Source: Mesorhabditis belari
Lineage: Eukaryota > Nematoda > Chromadorea > Rhabditida > Rhabditidae
Length of the DNA: 64,000 nt
Assembly (NCBI GenBank): GCA_958450365.1
Contig: CAUEEP010000936.1
Coordinates: forward strand, 1,115,001 to 1,179,000
Direction: 5' to 3'
Positions within the stretch are counted from its first letter, which is position 1, and each line of letters opens with the position of its first letter. The position numbers were made by a program, and so were the translations under genes. Positions 12,211-28,000 of this stretch are shown here, piece after piece. Below the pieces are notes generated by a model. That model saw only the letters and a list, made by a program, of their open reading frames with translations. It was not told where the DNA came from and ran no database searches.

Positions 12211-12950
12211 TATCAGAAAACATTTCGAAATTCTAGACATTTAAGAATCTCTTCAAACAAGTCTAATAAAAATGAAAACTATTGGATACAAAGATTTCAG
12301 CATTGGCTTTCCATATTTCGAAGAGCTTATAGTTAGACAAAACATCCAATCAAAGTCGGGCATTGATATGCTCCATTTGCTCTATTTAAATAGCTCAACA
12401 TAGGGAAAAGAAAGAAAAATATCAGGAACCAATTTGGTATTTGAAGAAATTAAGCAAAAATGAAAATTTTCCGCCCAAAATAACCTTATAAATGGGTCCA
12501 ACATTGACCTTTCATTCTCTCTGTCTCTCCTCTTTCTCCAATCTCTAGACAATACACTCTCTTAGGGGTTTTCTAGCGTAAGCTCACTTCTCTCGAACAT
12601 TCAACTGTTATTTGTCCCGTAAGCAATGATTTTGCAATGATTGAACGAAAAATAAAGTGAAAACTTGTTGATACATTGCTGAAGCAAATCTGGGAAACGT
12701 TTGTGTAATATAGTCCCTAGGTTTGCTGCAAATATAATTTTGAGCTCAAGAACTCACTTGAACAAGAACTTTACTTTGCTTCAATTCAAACAGAGTTCCA
12801 GCTCAATATTCTACTATCATTTGTCTCGTAAGCCATGATTTCATAACCTTTTCTCGCCAGGTCCGCCAAGGATTTTAAACTTTAGCTTATAGTTTGCTTC
12901 GATCAAGAGTTGTTATGTCTGCCATTTTTACGATAGATATATACCACAAA
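12211..12950. other. Intergenic DNA between Argonaute and BiP
   Basis: It probably contains the Argonaute promoter, but no firm core element is visible. An imperfect direct repeat (CATTTGTCTCGTAAGC-like at about 12605 and 12815) is the only structure noted. Confidence 0.4.
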
Positions 12951-12952
12951 GC

Positions 12953-12958
12953 TTTATT
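12953..12958 (-). promoter_or_regulatory. Poly(A) signal of BiP
   Basis: AATAAA on the minus strand about 150 bases after the BiP stop codon, in an otherwise unremarkable 3' UTR. Confidence 0.6.
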
Positions 12959-13109
12959 CACTACAAAAACAATCACAGATAGTACCCAAAATAGGGTGAA
13001 AACGGTAAAAAAAGATACCCACGTTTGCATAGAGCACCATAGAAAAAGGTGCAAACCCAGAGTCAACAACAACAAAGAAATAGAACAGTTGAATACTAAA
13101 GTTTATCAT

Positions 13110-16060
<2,951 letters not shown>

Positions 16061-16074
16061 GGAAGGCTTCGTTC

Positions 16075-16080
16075 ACTGAA
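16075..16080 (-). promoter_or_regulatory. Candidate trans-splice acceptor before BiP
   Basis: A T-rich TTTTTTTCAG tract lies just beyond 16075 on the minus strand and leaves a 15-base leader before the BiP ATG at 16060. This is the usual geometry of a nematode spliced-leader acceptor. A 5'-UTR intron is the alternative. Confidence 0.5.
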
Positions 16081-17110
16081 AAAAAGAAAATTAGCAACGG
16101 TAAGGAGAGATATGAAAAACGAAACGAAATGAGACGAGAATGAAGCAACAGGACGCGTCGTAGACAAATCGAAAAATGTTTTTTCGCAAAAAGATTTGTT
16201 TATTGAGTTACCAGAAATAGAATTTTAATTTGTTGACTGAATATCTTTAAACATTGGAAAGAAAAACAAAGTACAAAGCATCCACGATTTAATCATGACA
16301 ACAAGAAGAATGGTTGACTTTGCGCAATGTCAGCTTTGCTGATGGCATTTTTGTAGCTAATTGGCTAGAATAGAAGGGAAAATGATTCAAGAACCAATAT
16401 AAGATGTGTAAATTTATAGATCCACTAGAAAAGTTGCTAAAAACAGCCACAGCAATTGATTTTAAACGCGAAAAATGCGGTGCTAAATAATTGGGTCAAA
16501 GCCGGGATAGAAAAATCAAGAAAGCACAGAAAAGGGAGAATTTTAGAAAAAGAATTGAATGGGTGGGTGAATGAAGAGGACGAGTGGTGAACTGCACGAG
16601 ACGTGTGAGTGGGACAAGGTCGCGCCCCTCTTTTTGACCACCGCCTGCTCTTTGCTTTGCTTCCCCCCTTCGGGTCCAAAGAGAGCCTTTAGCGTTTCTC
16701 TTTTCTTTTGAGCAGACGTAGAGTCACAGAGAATGTGGGGGGTGATCGCGTCGATTAGCAACAGATCCAGAGACGATTCGCGCGATGCATTGGGAAAAAA
16801 TCGACAGTTAGAGCACGCATAAATGGAATGGCTTGTTGTTACAGGTGCTGATAGTATAGAAGAATTGTTTGCATGTACTTTGTGCTCAAAACATTGAACG
16901 AGTGAATGAATTGTCTCATATCGCGTATTCTTGTATATATCTAGCGTATTCTTGTTAGTCAACTCTAAAGAAACAAAGCGTCTTATTTTAGCTTACTTAT
17001 TTTAGCTTAGTAGACTTATTTGCCTTCAATTTGTACTCTAAATAAACAATTCTTACAAATGTTGGTCAAATCCAAAGAAAACAAAGTACTTTACTGTAGT
17101 AGAGTTGTAG
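16081..17110. other. Upstream region of BiP
   Basis: The BiP promoter should be here. I could not find a convincing ERSE or UPRE; a single ACGTG core occurs near 16602 (GAGACGTGTGAG). Open frames at 16437-16962 have no recognisable content. Confidence 0.4.
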
Positions 17111-17118
17111 TTAAGTCA

Positions 17119-17330
17119 CATTGCAATCAGGCTAGGCTTGCAAGCGGAAAGAAAGCGGAAAATTTAATCTTTTGATTTTCAAAGCAAAACTCAACGAATG
17201 GGGCAGCTACGCACTGTGACGGAAAAAGCGGAAAAACGTAACTGCTCCATTTGTTGACTTTTTCTTTAAATATTAAAAGATATTATTTTCCGCTTTTTTC
17301 CGCCTCCAAGTCTGATTGCAATGCAATGCT
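17119..17330. mobile_element. MITE with ATTGCAATCAG ends
   Basis: Inverted terminal sequences CATTGCAATCAG and CTGATTGCAATG with inner inverted AAGCGGAAA/TTTCCGC blocks. A related, more diverged hairpin lies at 55550-55672. Confidence 0.6.
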
Positions 17331-17372
17331 GGGTCAAAGGTAAGCATTGCATCTCGTTATATAAATTTGCCG

Positions 17373-17816
17373 GGTACTTTTCCAATATCGGGGGAGCGGA
17401 AGGATTATCGGGGGAGCGAAAGGAAAATCGGGGGAGCAAATTTTGCCCCCTCGAAAAATGCATTTCCGGGACTGTATTTTAACTGCAACGTTTTTTTAAA
17501 ACTTTAACGACGTTGCGGTTCTCCGACATTTGTGCGTTCAAGGAATCGACGGCAATCGATTATTTCGTCACCAAAGGAGTCATCCAGTCGTGGATTTGCA
17601 ACTGTGGCGAATCGATGAAAGTCCGCTCAAAGGGAAAAGATCCATTTCGCTGGGTGTTAGATATTTAAGTCACTTTTGTGATCTAATATAAAGGTGAGAA
17701 TAACGGGTAATTCTCGGATTTTATGGCGGTAGTTTGTATAATATAGGACATATGTAGCGCTGCCAAAATTTGCTCCCCCGATTTTCCTTTCGCTCCCCCG
17801 ATATTGGAAAAGTACC
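17373..17816 (+). mobile_element. Merlin-like DNA transposon remnant with 8-bp TSD
   Basis: A 444-bp element with inverted ends GGTACTTTTCCAATATCGGG, flanked by direct repeats ATTTGCCG at 17365-17372 and 17817-17824. The interior (about 17505-17668, plus strand) encodes a fragment with ICNCGESMKVRSKGKDPFRW, like the zinc-ribbon N-terminus of Merlin/IS1595-type transposases. The 8-bp target duplication fits Merlin. No DDE part remains. Confidence 0.65.
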
Positions 17817-17829
17817 ATTTGCCGAAATC

Positions 17830-19060
17830 AAGCCCATATTCAACTCATTTTGGTGTACTTTGTGCTCAAGATTGAAAATGGATCCTTTCTGTCGCACTGA
17901 ATTTTGCATTTGTATCGAGTCACTGATCAATTCTGTGAGAAAAGAAAGAACTGGGTGCGCCAGAAAGGTTGATACTTGATATAAAACGAATGCTTTGGAG
18001 AAGAGTCAAAGAAAGTTTTTAAAAATTTGTTAGATCAAATAAAACTGTGTCAGAACCATAGAGCTGAATTTAGGCAACGGCAGGTTTGATGCGTTGCGCT
18101 TTCTTCATCGCTTGGTTCATGAGCAGCATAATCATGTGCACTTGGTTGATATATAGATTTGAAGAGTGATCATAGAAAGTCATAAATGGATTACATTTGA
18201 ACTGCAACTTTGTTACGCTACAAGATAACGAACGTTTGCGAAGTGGTGTCTGTGAAAGTTTGAAAGACAGATTACGGTAGCTTTTTAAATTAGTCACCAG
18301 AAAACCCATTAATCTTAACCTTGAGGAGAGCTTTAAACTACCAGAGTTCAAAGATACCAATACCAGAAATCTCAAGTCCCTTCAAAAGTCTCGACTTTTC
18401 AAAGTCTTATCAAAGAACAAATTCTCCTTGTAACACTGTATCTTCAGCTCTAATTTCTATTCATTTTGAGCTTTCCCATATTTCTCAAAAATTATCCAAG
18501 TTATTAAGAAACAGAAAGAACCTTGAAATCGAATTTTTTCAAATTTTTCTTGAACCCGACCTTTTCAAAGTCTATAAGCTTCCAATTTGTTCAAAAAAAA
18601 AACGAAACTTTTGTGTCCATTCCATTCCATTTTCACTTCATCTGCCCACGGAGGCTTTTGAGGTGAAAAAGCAAAAGAAGAAAAAGAGGGAGAGTGAGTG
18701 GGTGGGCCCTATTGATTTCGTTGTGCTGAAGCCGGGGGGTGAGTCCCGCTTTTAGTCCCAGAAAATTCCTCTCCATTCATGTTCTTTTTTTCTTTTTCCT
18801 ATTCACATCATAGATTTTTTAGTCTTCTATAACGTTTATAATCTTTAAAAGTGAAAAATCTTGGTTCTAATCTTATTTTGAACTAATTTTGAACGAAATA
18901 TCAATCGCTAAACAAAAATTGGATAAAAATTAGCTTTTGATGTTAATTTTCCCATCAATGCAAATGTTTAGACGACTGGGAATTTGCTAAATTTGCTAAA
19001 TTAAGCTAAATTTAACTGTAAATTGTGATTCTAAGCAAGTACTTGATCAGTTTCCTTCAT
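17830..19060. other. Region upstream of GGA
   Basis: It holds a TGTACTTTGTGCTC motif copy at 17852 and the weak exon at 18074-18223. At 18929-18973 there is a ~44-bp sequence repeated at 23327-23371 in a GGA intron. No firm gene is seen. Confidence 0.4.
18074..18223 (-). other. Possible terminal coding exon
   Basis: An open minus-strand segment ends IMLLMNQAMKKAQRIKPAVA and a stop, with a possible acceptor GTTGCAG upstream. No further exons or family could be identified before the GGA gene begins at 19066, so this may be chance. Confidence 0.2.
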
Positions 19061-19065
19061 TTCAG

Positions 19066-19075
19066 TGCCTTCCTT
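19066..19075 (+). promoter_or_regulatory. Candidate trans-splice acceptor and leader of GGA
   Basis: CCTTCATTTCAG ends at 19065 and is followed by a 10-base leader and the ATG at 19076. This fits SL trans-splicing; an upstream non-coding exon cannot be excluded. Confidence 0.5.
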
Positions 19076-22000
19076 ATGTCAATTTCCACAGATATCAAGG
19101 AAAAACCGATTGAATACTTCATTGGTGAGTAGATTTTTAAAAATAACTCTTAAAATATTCAGCTAAATCCACGGATCCGTATGTAAACGACGGGGAGAGG
19201 CGAAAATTCGCTGAAAAGCTCTGTGAGATTGTGAATTTCGAGGTAATACCTTAAGAAAAATGGGCTAGTACTTTAAAATTCTAAAAGAATGATTGAGAAA
19301 GAATGCTTAAAGCCTTGGAAAGTTGAAAAAAATTACAGATAGAGGGCGCGCAATTGGCGGTGAGTCAATTGGGACACAAAATCGCGAGTCCAAATCAAGA
19401 TGAGAGTCTCTACTCACTACAGGTATTGTATTTTTAAGTTTAAAGTTAAATAAAGTTAAATAAAGCAATGTAAAAGTTATGTAATCTGTGGAAAAAAGGA
19501 ACCAAATCTGTACTCAAAAAGGAAACAAGTCTGTGCGGAAAAGGAAACAAATCTGTACCGAAAAGGATCCAAATCTGTAGCAAAAATGAACCAAATATGT
19601 ACCGAAAAAACTGTAGAAAAAATGAACCAAATCTGTACCGAAAGGAGCCAAATCTGTAGAAAAACGGAACCAAAGCTGTTCCGTAAATGAACCAAATCTG
19701 TGCCAAAAAGGAACCAAAGGTGTTCCGTAAATGAACCAAATCTGTACCGAAAGGAGCCAAATCTTTAGAAAAAAGGAACCAAAGCTGTTCCGTAAATGAA
19801 CCAAATCTGTAACGAAAGGAGCCAAATCTGTAGAAAAAAGGAACCAAAGCTGTTCCGTAAATGAACCTAATCTGTACCGAAAAGGAACCAAATCTGTAGA
19901 AAAAAGAAACCAAAGCTGTTTCGTAAATGAACCAAATCCAATTACAGGTTCTACAGATCTAAACTAGATAAAATGAATTGGATTGTCTGCTTTCTTTGCC
20001 TCGTCATCATTGATGAGTCTTTCTCTTTAGCAAACGTGTACCAAACAAGACAAATCTTTTCTAAAGAGCAAATCAATAAAGCAACAAAAACTATTGTATG
20101 TTTGTTTGTTAAAATCTAGATGGATTATCTTAGAATGATTATAAGGATATTATATTGATATCAGTTACTATTTACTTGCATTATTTACTATTATTCATTG
20201 TTCCCTTAGATTATTTACACTTGGTAGTCTAGATAAACTCAAAATTTTGAATCTTTCAGCTCATTGTGACACTCGAAAGAGTTTCTAATACTTGTGATAG
20301 ATCTAAAATATAAAAACTCTCAAAATTCTTAACCATTTAGGCCATCGATCTCTTGGTTCGACGATGTGGAGCAAAAATCCACACTCGAGTTGGCAAATTT
20401 CGCTTTCTAAATCAGCTCGTTCGATTGTTAACACCAAAATATCTTGGCAAAGAAACATCAGAAAAGGTTTTGCAGTTCATTTTGGTTTTTCTAAAAAACT
20501 TTTCAGGTGAAATACCAAGCCACAATAATGCTGTACACATGGCAGAAATCGATGGGACATTTGGAGAAATTTAAAGAAGTACGGCTTTGGTCAAACTTTA
20601 GCTTTAGTTGGCCACCTTTTAACTTCTTGCTTATAACTTTAACGTTTCAACTTCCCTTGCTTATAATCTTGCTTATACTTTATTCAAAACTGGCTTCTTT
20701 TTGGTAGTTTATATATTTTTTGTCAATCCTGCCTGCTTTAACGTAATCTTGGCTATCAATCTATCTATTCTGATTCTATCAATCTATCTATTTCGTATCA
20801 ATCTATCTATTCTGATTCTATTTAGTTAAGAATAACTTTCTCAGCTAATAATTGGTATTTTAGTAGTAATAGGGATCGTCAAATCGTCAAATCAGAATAG
20901 ATAGATTGAATAAAGCTAGAGCTAAGATTACGATAAAGCTGGTATGATTTAAAAACGGTTTAAACACGGATCTTTTAAACGGAGCTTAAAAGAAGCACAC
21001 TTTACTTGAACGAAGAAACCAGATTTCAAAAGATTTCACATTTCTAGGTGTACGACTCATTAAAAGATCGAGGGATTATCACAGAAGATCCATCAATTGA
21101 AGAAGAAAGCGTCTTGATCATCCCACCACCTCCACCGAAATTCGCCGTATTTGAGGATGAGGAAAAGTCGAGGCTTTTGAAAGAACTTTTACAGGTAACT
21201 AATGAAAAAAATTAGTAAACATTAATAATATACATTGATGCGCTCAAGAATTTTACTTTGTGTTTGAAAATCTGAAAAGCCTTTCAAGCGCATCGAGATC
21301 CTTTTGTGACAAAATTTACCAATCTTTGACGATACTTGAGCTCCCTATTACTACTAAAATACCAATTATTAGCTGAAAAAGCTGTTCTTAACTAAATTTT
21401 AAAAAGTTTAACAACTTAAGAAGCGAATCTTTTCCTCACTAACAATTTCATTTAGAGTAATAAAACCGAGGACCTCCAGACAGCTAATCGTTTGATCAAG
21501 AGTCTTGTTCGATCGGTGAGTCTAAAAGCTGGTACAAAGCCGTATGCATGCTCAGTGAACAGAATTGAGCTTACTGCTTGTGAGAGTAAGTCTGATAGCT
21601 AAAAGCATAGTTTCTGCATGCTAGCAACAGTACCTGCTCGATTTTTACAAGATAATTGAACATCGAAAAGGACGGTTTGAAAGGAAGGGGGAAAGGGACT
21701 GGTGCTCGTTTCGTGGAATTGCTGAGGAGAGGTGAGGAGAGGAGAGGAAAGGAGAGGAAAGGACAAGGAGACAAACGAGACAAAACAGGACCCTTAAAAG
21801 AAGAGGAGAATTGCTCCAATTGAGAGGAGAACGATGAGAGTAGAATGAAAACTTTAATCAGTATGACTAGATCTTACTTTTAAAAACTTCAGGAAGATCA
21901 AAAAGTCGAAAAAATCAATAAACGCTCGGATGATCTCGACAAAACGGTGAAACTCTGTCAAATGATGGAAACGGCGATGAGGATTGGAGGAGCCTCTGGG

Positions 22001-25000
22001 GATATTACAGTAAGTATATAAATCATAGTATATATTAAAGTTCTTCATTTTCAATCTGATTCTTAATAGGTGTACGATGAAAAAACGAGATTTCACCACT
22101 TCAACGACCACTTTTTCAAGACTTCTTAAAGTAGAATTTTTCAAACTCTATCTCTGAAAAACTAGCCGTTAAAGCGAATAAGTATCTTTTTTCCGTTGTA
22201 CACCTATTGACAATCTTGTCTAGTAAATGTCTGATTCAATCCTTTTTATAATCTTACTCAATAGTGAATCTTATCTCCAGGAACTTCACGATCGTCTCTC
22301 CGAAATCCGCCCCATCATCTTCAAATACGCAAATGAGGCAGCTGAAAGCTCTGATGAGATTTTGGCAGAGATTTTACAGATCAATGACACGGTCAGACTT
22401 TGCTACTGATTTCAGACACTGTCGTTTCTCGATTGAAACGTAAAAGTTAGGGATATTGAGTGATAAAGTAAGAGTTAGACTCAACACTCTCCAAATCTAA
22501 CTGAAAAAGACTGATTAGAAAAAAGATGAGTCACGATTTCAAGAGAGTAATGTAAATGTTGAGATCTCAGACTATTACAAGAATTGGGAAAGCGATTGAA
22601 GGATTTGAATTGGGTAAAGAAATGAAAGCAAAGAAAATTGAAGGAGAAAGTAGGAAGTTAGGAAGATTCAAAGGGGCAACTATTTCCGAATAATCGGAAT
22701 TTCAAAACAAGACCTAGGGAATCCAATAGAAAATCAAACGGGGAATCCGAATCTCTAATCAAAATCTGCTGAATAGCTGAAGTGCGAGATTTCTGGCAGT
22801 TGAAAGATAAGCGTAAACTCAGCTAAGCGATAAGCGATGAAAACTTGTATAGCAAAAACTTTACTGCCAGAAATCTTGCATTTAAGAGCCAGTCAGTAGA
22901 TTACAGATTCAGATTCGCCGTTCGATTTTCTATCGGATTGGCTAGATCTCATTTCGAAATCCCAAGGTGACCAAAATCCAATACGGTTCCAATGCGGGTC
23001 CTATTTTGATATAATACGGTTCGAATACGGCTCGAATACGGTTCCTATCCCAAGGTGGCCCAAGGTGACCAAAATCCAATATGGTTCCTATCCCAAGGTG
23101 ATCTAAGGTGACCAAAATCCAATACGGTTCCTATCCCAAGGTGGCCCAGGGTGACCAAAATCCAATACGGTTCCTATCCCAAGGTGATCTAAGGTGACCA
23201 AAATCCAATACGGTTCGAATACGGGTCGAATACGGTTCCTATTTTGATCTAATACGGTTCCAATACGGTTCCAATTCAATTCCAACTCTTCCTTAACAAG
23301 AACTCTACGTTCAACCTCCCTCAAAAATTAGCTTTTGATGTTAATTTTCCCGTCAATGCAAATGTTCAGATGGGTGCTTGTTGATGCATTCTCTTGCTTA
23401 AACTACTCTCAAGATAATCGAGAAACTGTTCGCTAATTGTAATTCATTTTTAATCGTATATTTTACCTTAATTTAACTGAAAACAAATTGAAGTGATTCT
23501 TAAGACTTAAAGCATTCTACTAACAAAAGCCAGCCTATTCACATAACCAAACCCCATAATAATCTGTACAACTGTATTCTAACAACAGTACAACTACAGT
23601 AACTAAAAAAAATCCAATTTTTAGCTAAACCGTCTTCTCCAAATGTACGAGACGCAAAAATTGAGGAGGCATGAGATAACAGGTGAAATTGGGGGTAGAA
23701 ATGTACACTTGACAGGCTTTGTTTTTGACTGACAGGCTTTGTTTTTGTGATTTTCTAAATTTTGATACAAATTGATTGAATTGAAATTGATTTTGATAAA
23801 AAATTGATTGGATAAAGGCTGAATTTGATGAATTTCATTTTTCTGTTATTTTAAACTCAAATTGGACATGTGAATTTCGACTATTGACTTTCTAAAACGT
23901 GTCAACTTCTGTAAAATTTCTGTAAAATTTCTGGAAAATTTCTGTAAAACTAATTATAATCATATCTCTAATTTTTATTCAATTTGTCGACTTTTGAGCT
24001 CTTAAATATGCTTTTAAATAAGTGCTTTCTAAAATGTGCTAACTTTTGAATAATCTAGAATATAGCTCGAGTTAAGCTATCTAGTTTTGAGTTGATTCTG
24101 TGAGAGTTAATGAAGAAGACCAGCAGTTAATTGATTAAGAGATTACGGTAGATTAGATAGATTAGATAGATTAGACAGATTAGACAGATTAGATAGATCT
24201 AGAGATTACGGTAGCTTTGGAAAGCTGGCTCAGGGAAAGCTGGCACAAGGACAGTCCAAGGCTCTGAACTTGTTTTGATCGAATAACCCCAATTTTCAGC
24301 GTCAATCCCGATCCCGAGCCTCTACGAATCAAAGAGCGATCAAAGAGTGGATTTGTTGAGTGATGAGATGTCCGACAATCATCTCCCTAGTGTCTCTCAA
24401 TATCCTTTCTCTCCAACTCCATCGACTTCTTCATCTCTTATTGATGGCCCATGTCCACAAATGGTCGATGCAGCGAATCACATTCTCGGGCATCCCGAAG
24501 ACGTTCCATTTATAGGCTTTGGGAGCACGGTGAGTTTCTTTTCAACATGAGCACTACAAACTACAAAAATGACAAACCATCACACTACAAACACTTCTAA
24601 CTTGTTTCAAATCTGTCGAATTGTCATGATCTATAGCTCAAAAAATAGAGAATCTCAAGAGCTTTCGAATGGACTAAATAACACCGAAAAATATGGATTA
24701 TATAGAAATTTACAGTGGCTTGTAGTCGAAGCGATCGATTCAGACTACAAACCACTGTAACTTTCTATAGAATTTATATTTTTTGCTGTGCTTTAGTCCA
24801 TTCGAAAGCTCTTGACATTCTATATTTTTTGAGCTATAGATCATGACAATTCGACAGATTTGAAACAAGTTAGAAGTGCTTGTAGTTTGCGTTTGTACTT
24901 TCTAGTGCTCATGTCTAGTTTCTTTGGTTTGTTAACTTTTATAAAATAGGGTAACTAATAAAATAAGATTTCCATACTTGATTTGATTTCCCCTACAAAG

Positions 25001-28000
25001 CTCTAAAGTTTAATTTACTCAAAACTCAAGCAGAACTTTAGCTTTTCACGTTTAAAGTCATTTCTTTTATTAAGATAACTTTAAATTCAAGTCGTATCCT
25101 TTTAGTCAACAACACCGCAAACAATACGTCGACCATTGCTATTGAATCAACCACCAAACCGACGAGGAATCGATTTCAACGAATTCTCAACACTAGACGA
25201 CATTTTTTCGAATACAATCCCAGCTCATAGGTAAAAATTTCATTCTTTATTTGTTTGTTTTGTAACATTTGTAACATTTATAATGTCTAACTTTTAAAGT
25301 TTAAACTTTTATTTGAAAATTTGAATAGGAAACGAAACGATATGACATTTATTGGGTTGAGATTGAGCTATAAATTTGTAGCCGGGAGTTTTCCGGGCCG
25401 GCGAATCGATTGGAGATAGTCATTTTATTGAGTCTACCAATTAGAACTTGGACTTAATTGGTTAAACTTTAAGATAAATTCGTTTCCAAAAAATAAAGTT
25501 TTTGAATTTGTACAGCTTTTGGGAAATTGACTGCACAAAGGGAGAGATCGTTTACAAAAAAAAAACCCCATTCCAGCTTAGCTATTCCTCAAGTTTTATA
25601 GTGTAAAATAACCGCCCAGAAAAGAAAAGATGCTCTGAAATTGTTATATTTAAAAAAAAAGTTGTATTGATATATCTATTGGCCAAACATCAAACGGTTA
25701 ACTCAATTTGAGCGGAGCCAAAACTTGATCCAAAGGCACCCTTCCATTTTTTTGGCCACCTCTTCTTCTGTGCAGTCAATTTGCCCAAAAGCTGGACAAA
25801 TTCAAAAACTTTTTATATCAAAATGTAGAGGAGATCTTCAGCTTTCGAATAATACTCATAGATATCTTTTTCTTGATCTTGATCTTGATCGGTATCTTGA
25901 GAAGTTTACAAAATAGTAAAAAACGCGCACTCATAACTGGACAACCCAATAGATTGACTATAACCGCGTTACTTTTCAATTCTTTTCTAAAAGGCATCTA
26001 AAAATTACCGTAATCAAGCCAGTTTTCATTCAATCAGCTCAGTTTTTGGTATTATTTGATGAGGTTCAGTCAATAATGCAAGAATTGAGCAAATTGAACT
26101 AAACTGGCAGCTGATTACGGTAGTTTTCTGAAAGAGATATCTTTTAAAAGAGACAATAGCTAAGAGAAGTTTACAAAATAGTAAAAAACGCGCACTCATA
26201 ACTGGACAACCAAATACAAGCCTTAAAAGTAGTCTCTCAGAGAAATTTTCTTAAATCTCTGATCTTTTAAAGGTTATAGTTGCTAAAAGCTGACAAAAAA
26301 AAACGAATTACTCAAGAATTCTAAATAAAAACGATTTCATAGACTAAAAACCGTTTACCCAAAGTATTTTGTGTTCGAAAACTCGCAAATTCCCAATTCC
26401 AAAGATCCCAACAATCCATTTTCAGTTTCAAGCAACCGAAACCGACGCTGAACGAGTTGAGCAAAGCGCAAATGGCGATTCCACTCAATTTGAGTCCATT
26501 AGAGCCTATCAGCAATGCATCTTCCGGAGAATTTGATGTAAATCTTTTTCTTGCATTCAAAACATTCTATTCCAAACACTCTGTTCCAAACATTCCAATT
26601 TAAAAAAGAATATTTGAATTCTAATCATTGTAATCTTACTTTGATGGGAAAACGAGCTGATGTTAATGGAAAGGGCAAGGTGGGAGCTGTACTTTGTGCT
26701 TTTTTTTGCATCCCTAACAACTAAAGAGTTAAGAAATTGAGTGCGTCAAAAAGTAGGTGTTTGCTAGAGCACAAAGTACACTTATAACCTGGTTAATTAC
26801 CGTAATATCTGTAGTTTCTTCATTGTTGTTGCTTTCTAAATCTATCAAAATCAATACATGTTATAAGTAATATGTATTGAAGGTCTTGAAAGCTTTAAAT
26901 GTCAAAAGAAAGCGCTGGAGTTGCATAAATTTACCGTACTAACTTTGAACTCAAATATCTTGGTGTTAAGCTATCCAATTTAAATGTTCTTAGTATCATT
27001 AGATGCGCCAAGTATTTCTCTGTCGAATGGTACAAAAACTATTAAAATTGAATAGCCCAACACCAAGAAATTTGAGCTCAAAGTTAGATTGCCAATGGCA
27101 AAGGGGGCGGAGACCTTTTATACGCGCCCCGCCCCTTTGCCATTGGCAATCGGACTTTGAACTCAAATTTCTTGGTGTTGGGCTGTCCAATTTAAATAGT
27201 TTCTGTACCAATTGACAGAGAAAGACTCGGCGCATCAAATGATACCAAGAAATTTAAATGAAATACCCCAACACCAAGATATTTGAGCTCAAAGTTAAAT
27301 TGTCAGTAGGAAAGAGGGCTGGGTGCGTATCAAATGTCCCACAATCATTTTTAAACCTGCCCTAAATTTCTATTTGATGCCCTAGCTACAGTAAGCCCAG
27401 ATTTTCAAAAGCTTTAAAACTAAAAGTTTATAAATTTGTATCCAGTTTGTTTAACTTTAAAAATTGGTAGCTATTGAAGCACTTACGGTATAAAGTACAG
27501 TCCTGGACAATGAAATATCATATTTGAAAAACAAATACAAAACTCTAATACCCTATGTTACAGACAAAACCTCATGTATACCCATGGATTTTCTATCCGT
27601 TGGAATCGAACCAGGGACCCACCGACTAGCATACAAGACTCCTAACCATTCGGCTATGATGGTACACTACTGGACAATGAAATATGATATTTGAAAAACG
27701 ATCGTCACTTTCGCGCGTCTGTAACTCCCTTGTCTTTGAGTTTAAACTATTAGTGTTATACATTTTCTGAAAGCTCTTTTCAAGGGCTACACAATGGTAA
27801 TATTAATATTTAGAAATACGGTAAAGACAATGGAGTTACAGTCGCGCGAAAGTGACGATCTTTTTTCAAATCTGATATTTCATTGTCCAGTAGTGCAGAT
27901 TCCTCCAAGTTCCCCATTTGTCATGTAGGTATTTGATAGTTTCCAACGTTAAATCAGCTCTTAACCCTCCGATACAATTTTGTAGCGCTAAAGTTCTGTA

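Noticed and set aside
16437..16962. Minus-strand frames of 80 and 139 codons upstream of BiP
   Set aside because: No recognisable domain; overlapping frames of mixed composition in a likely promoter region.
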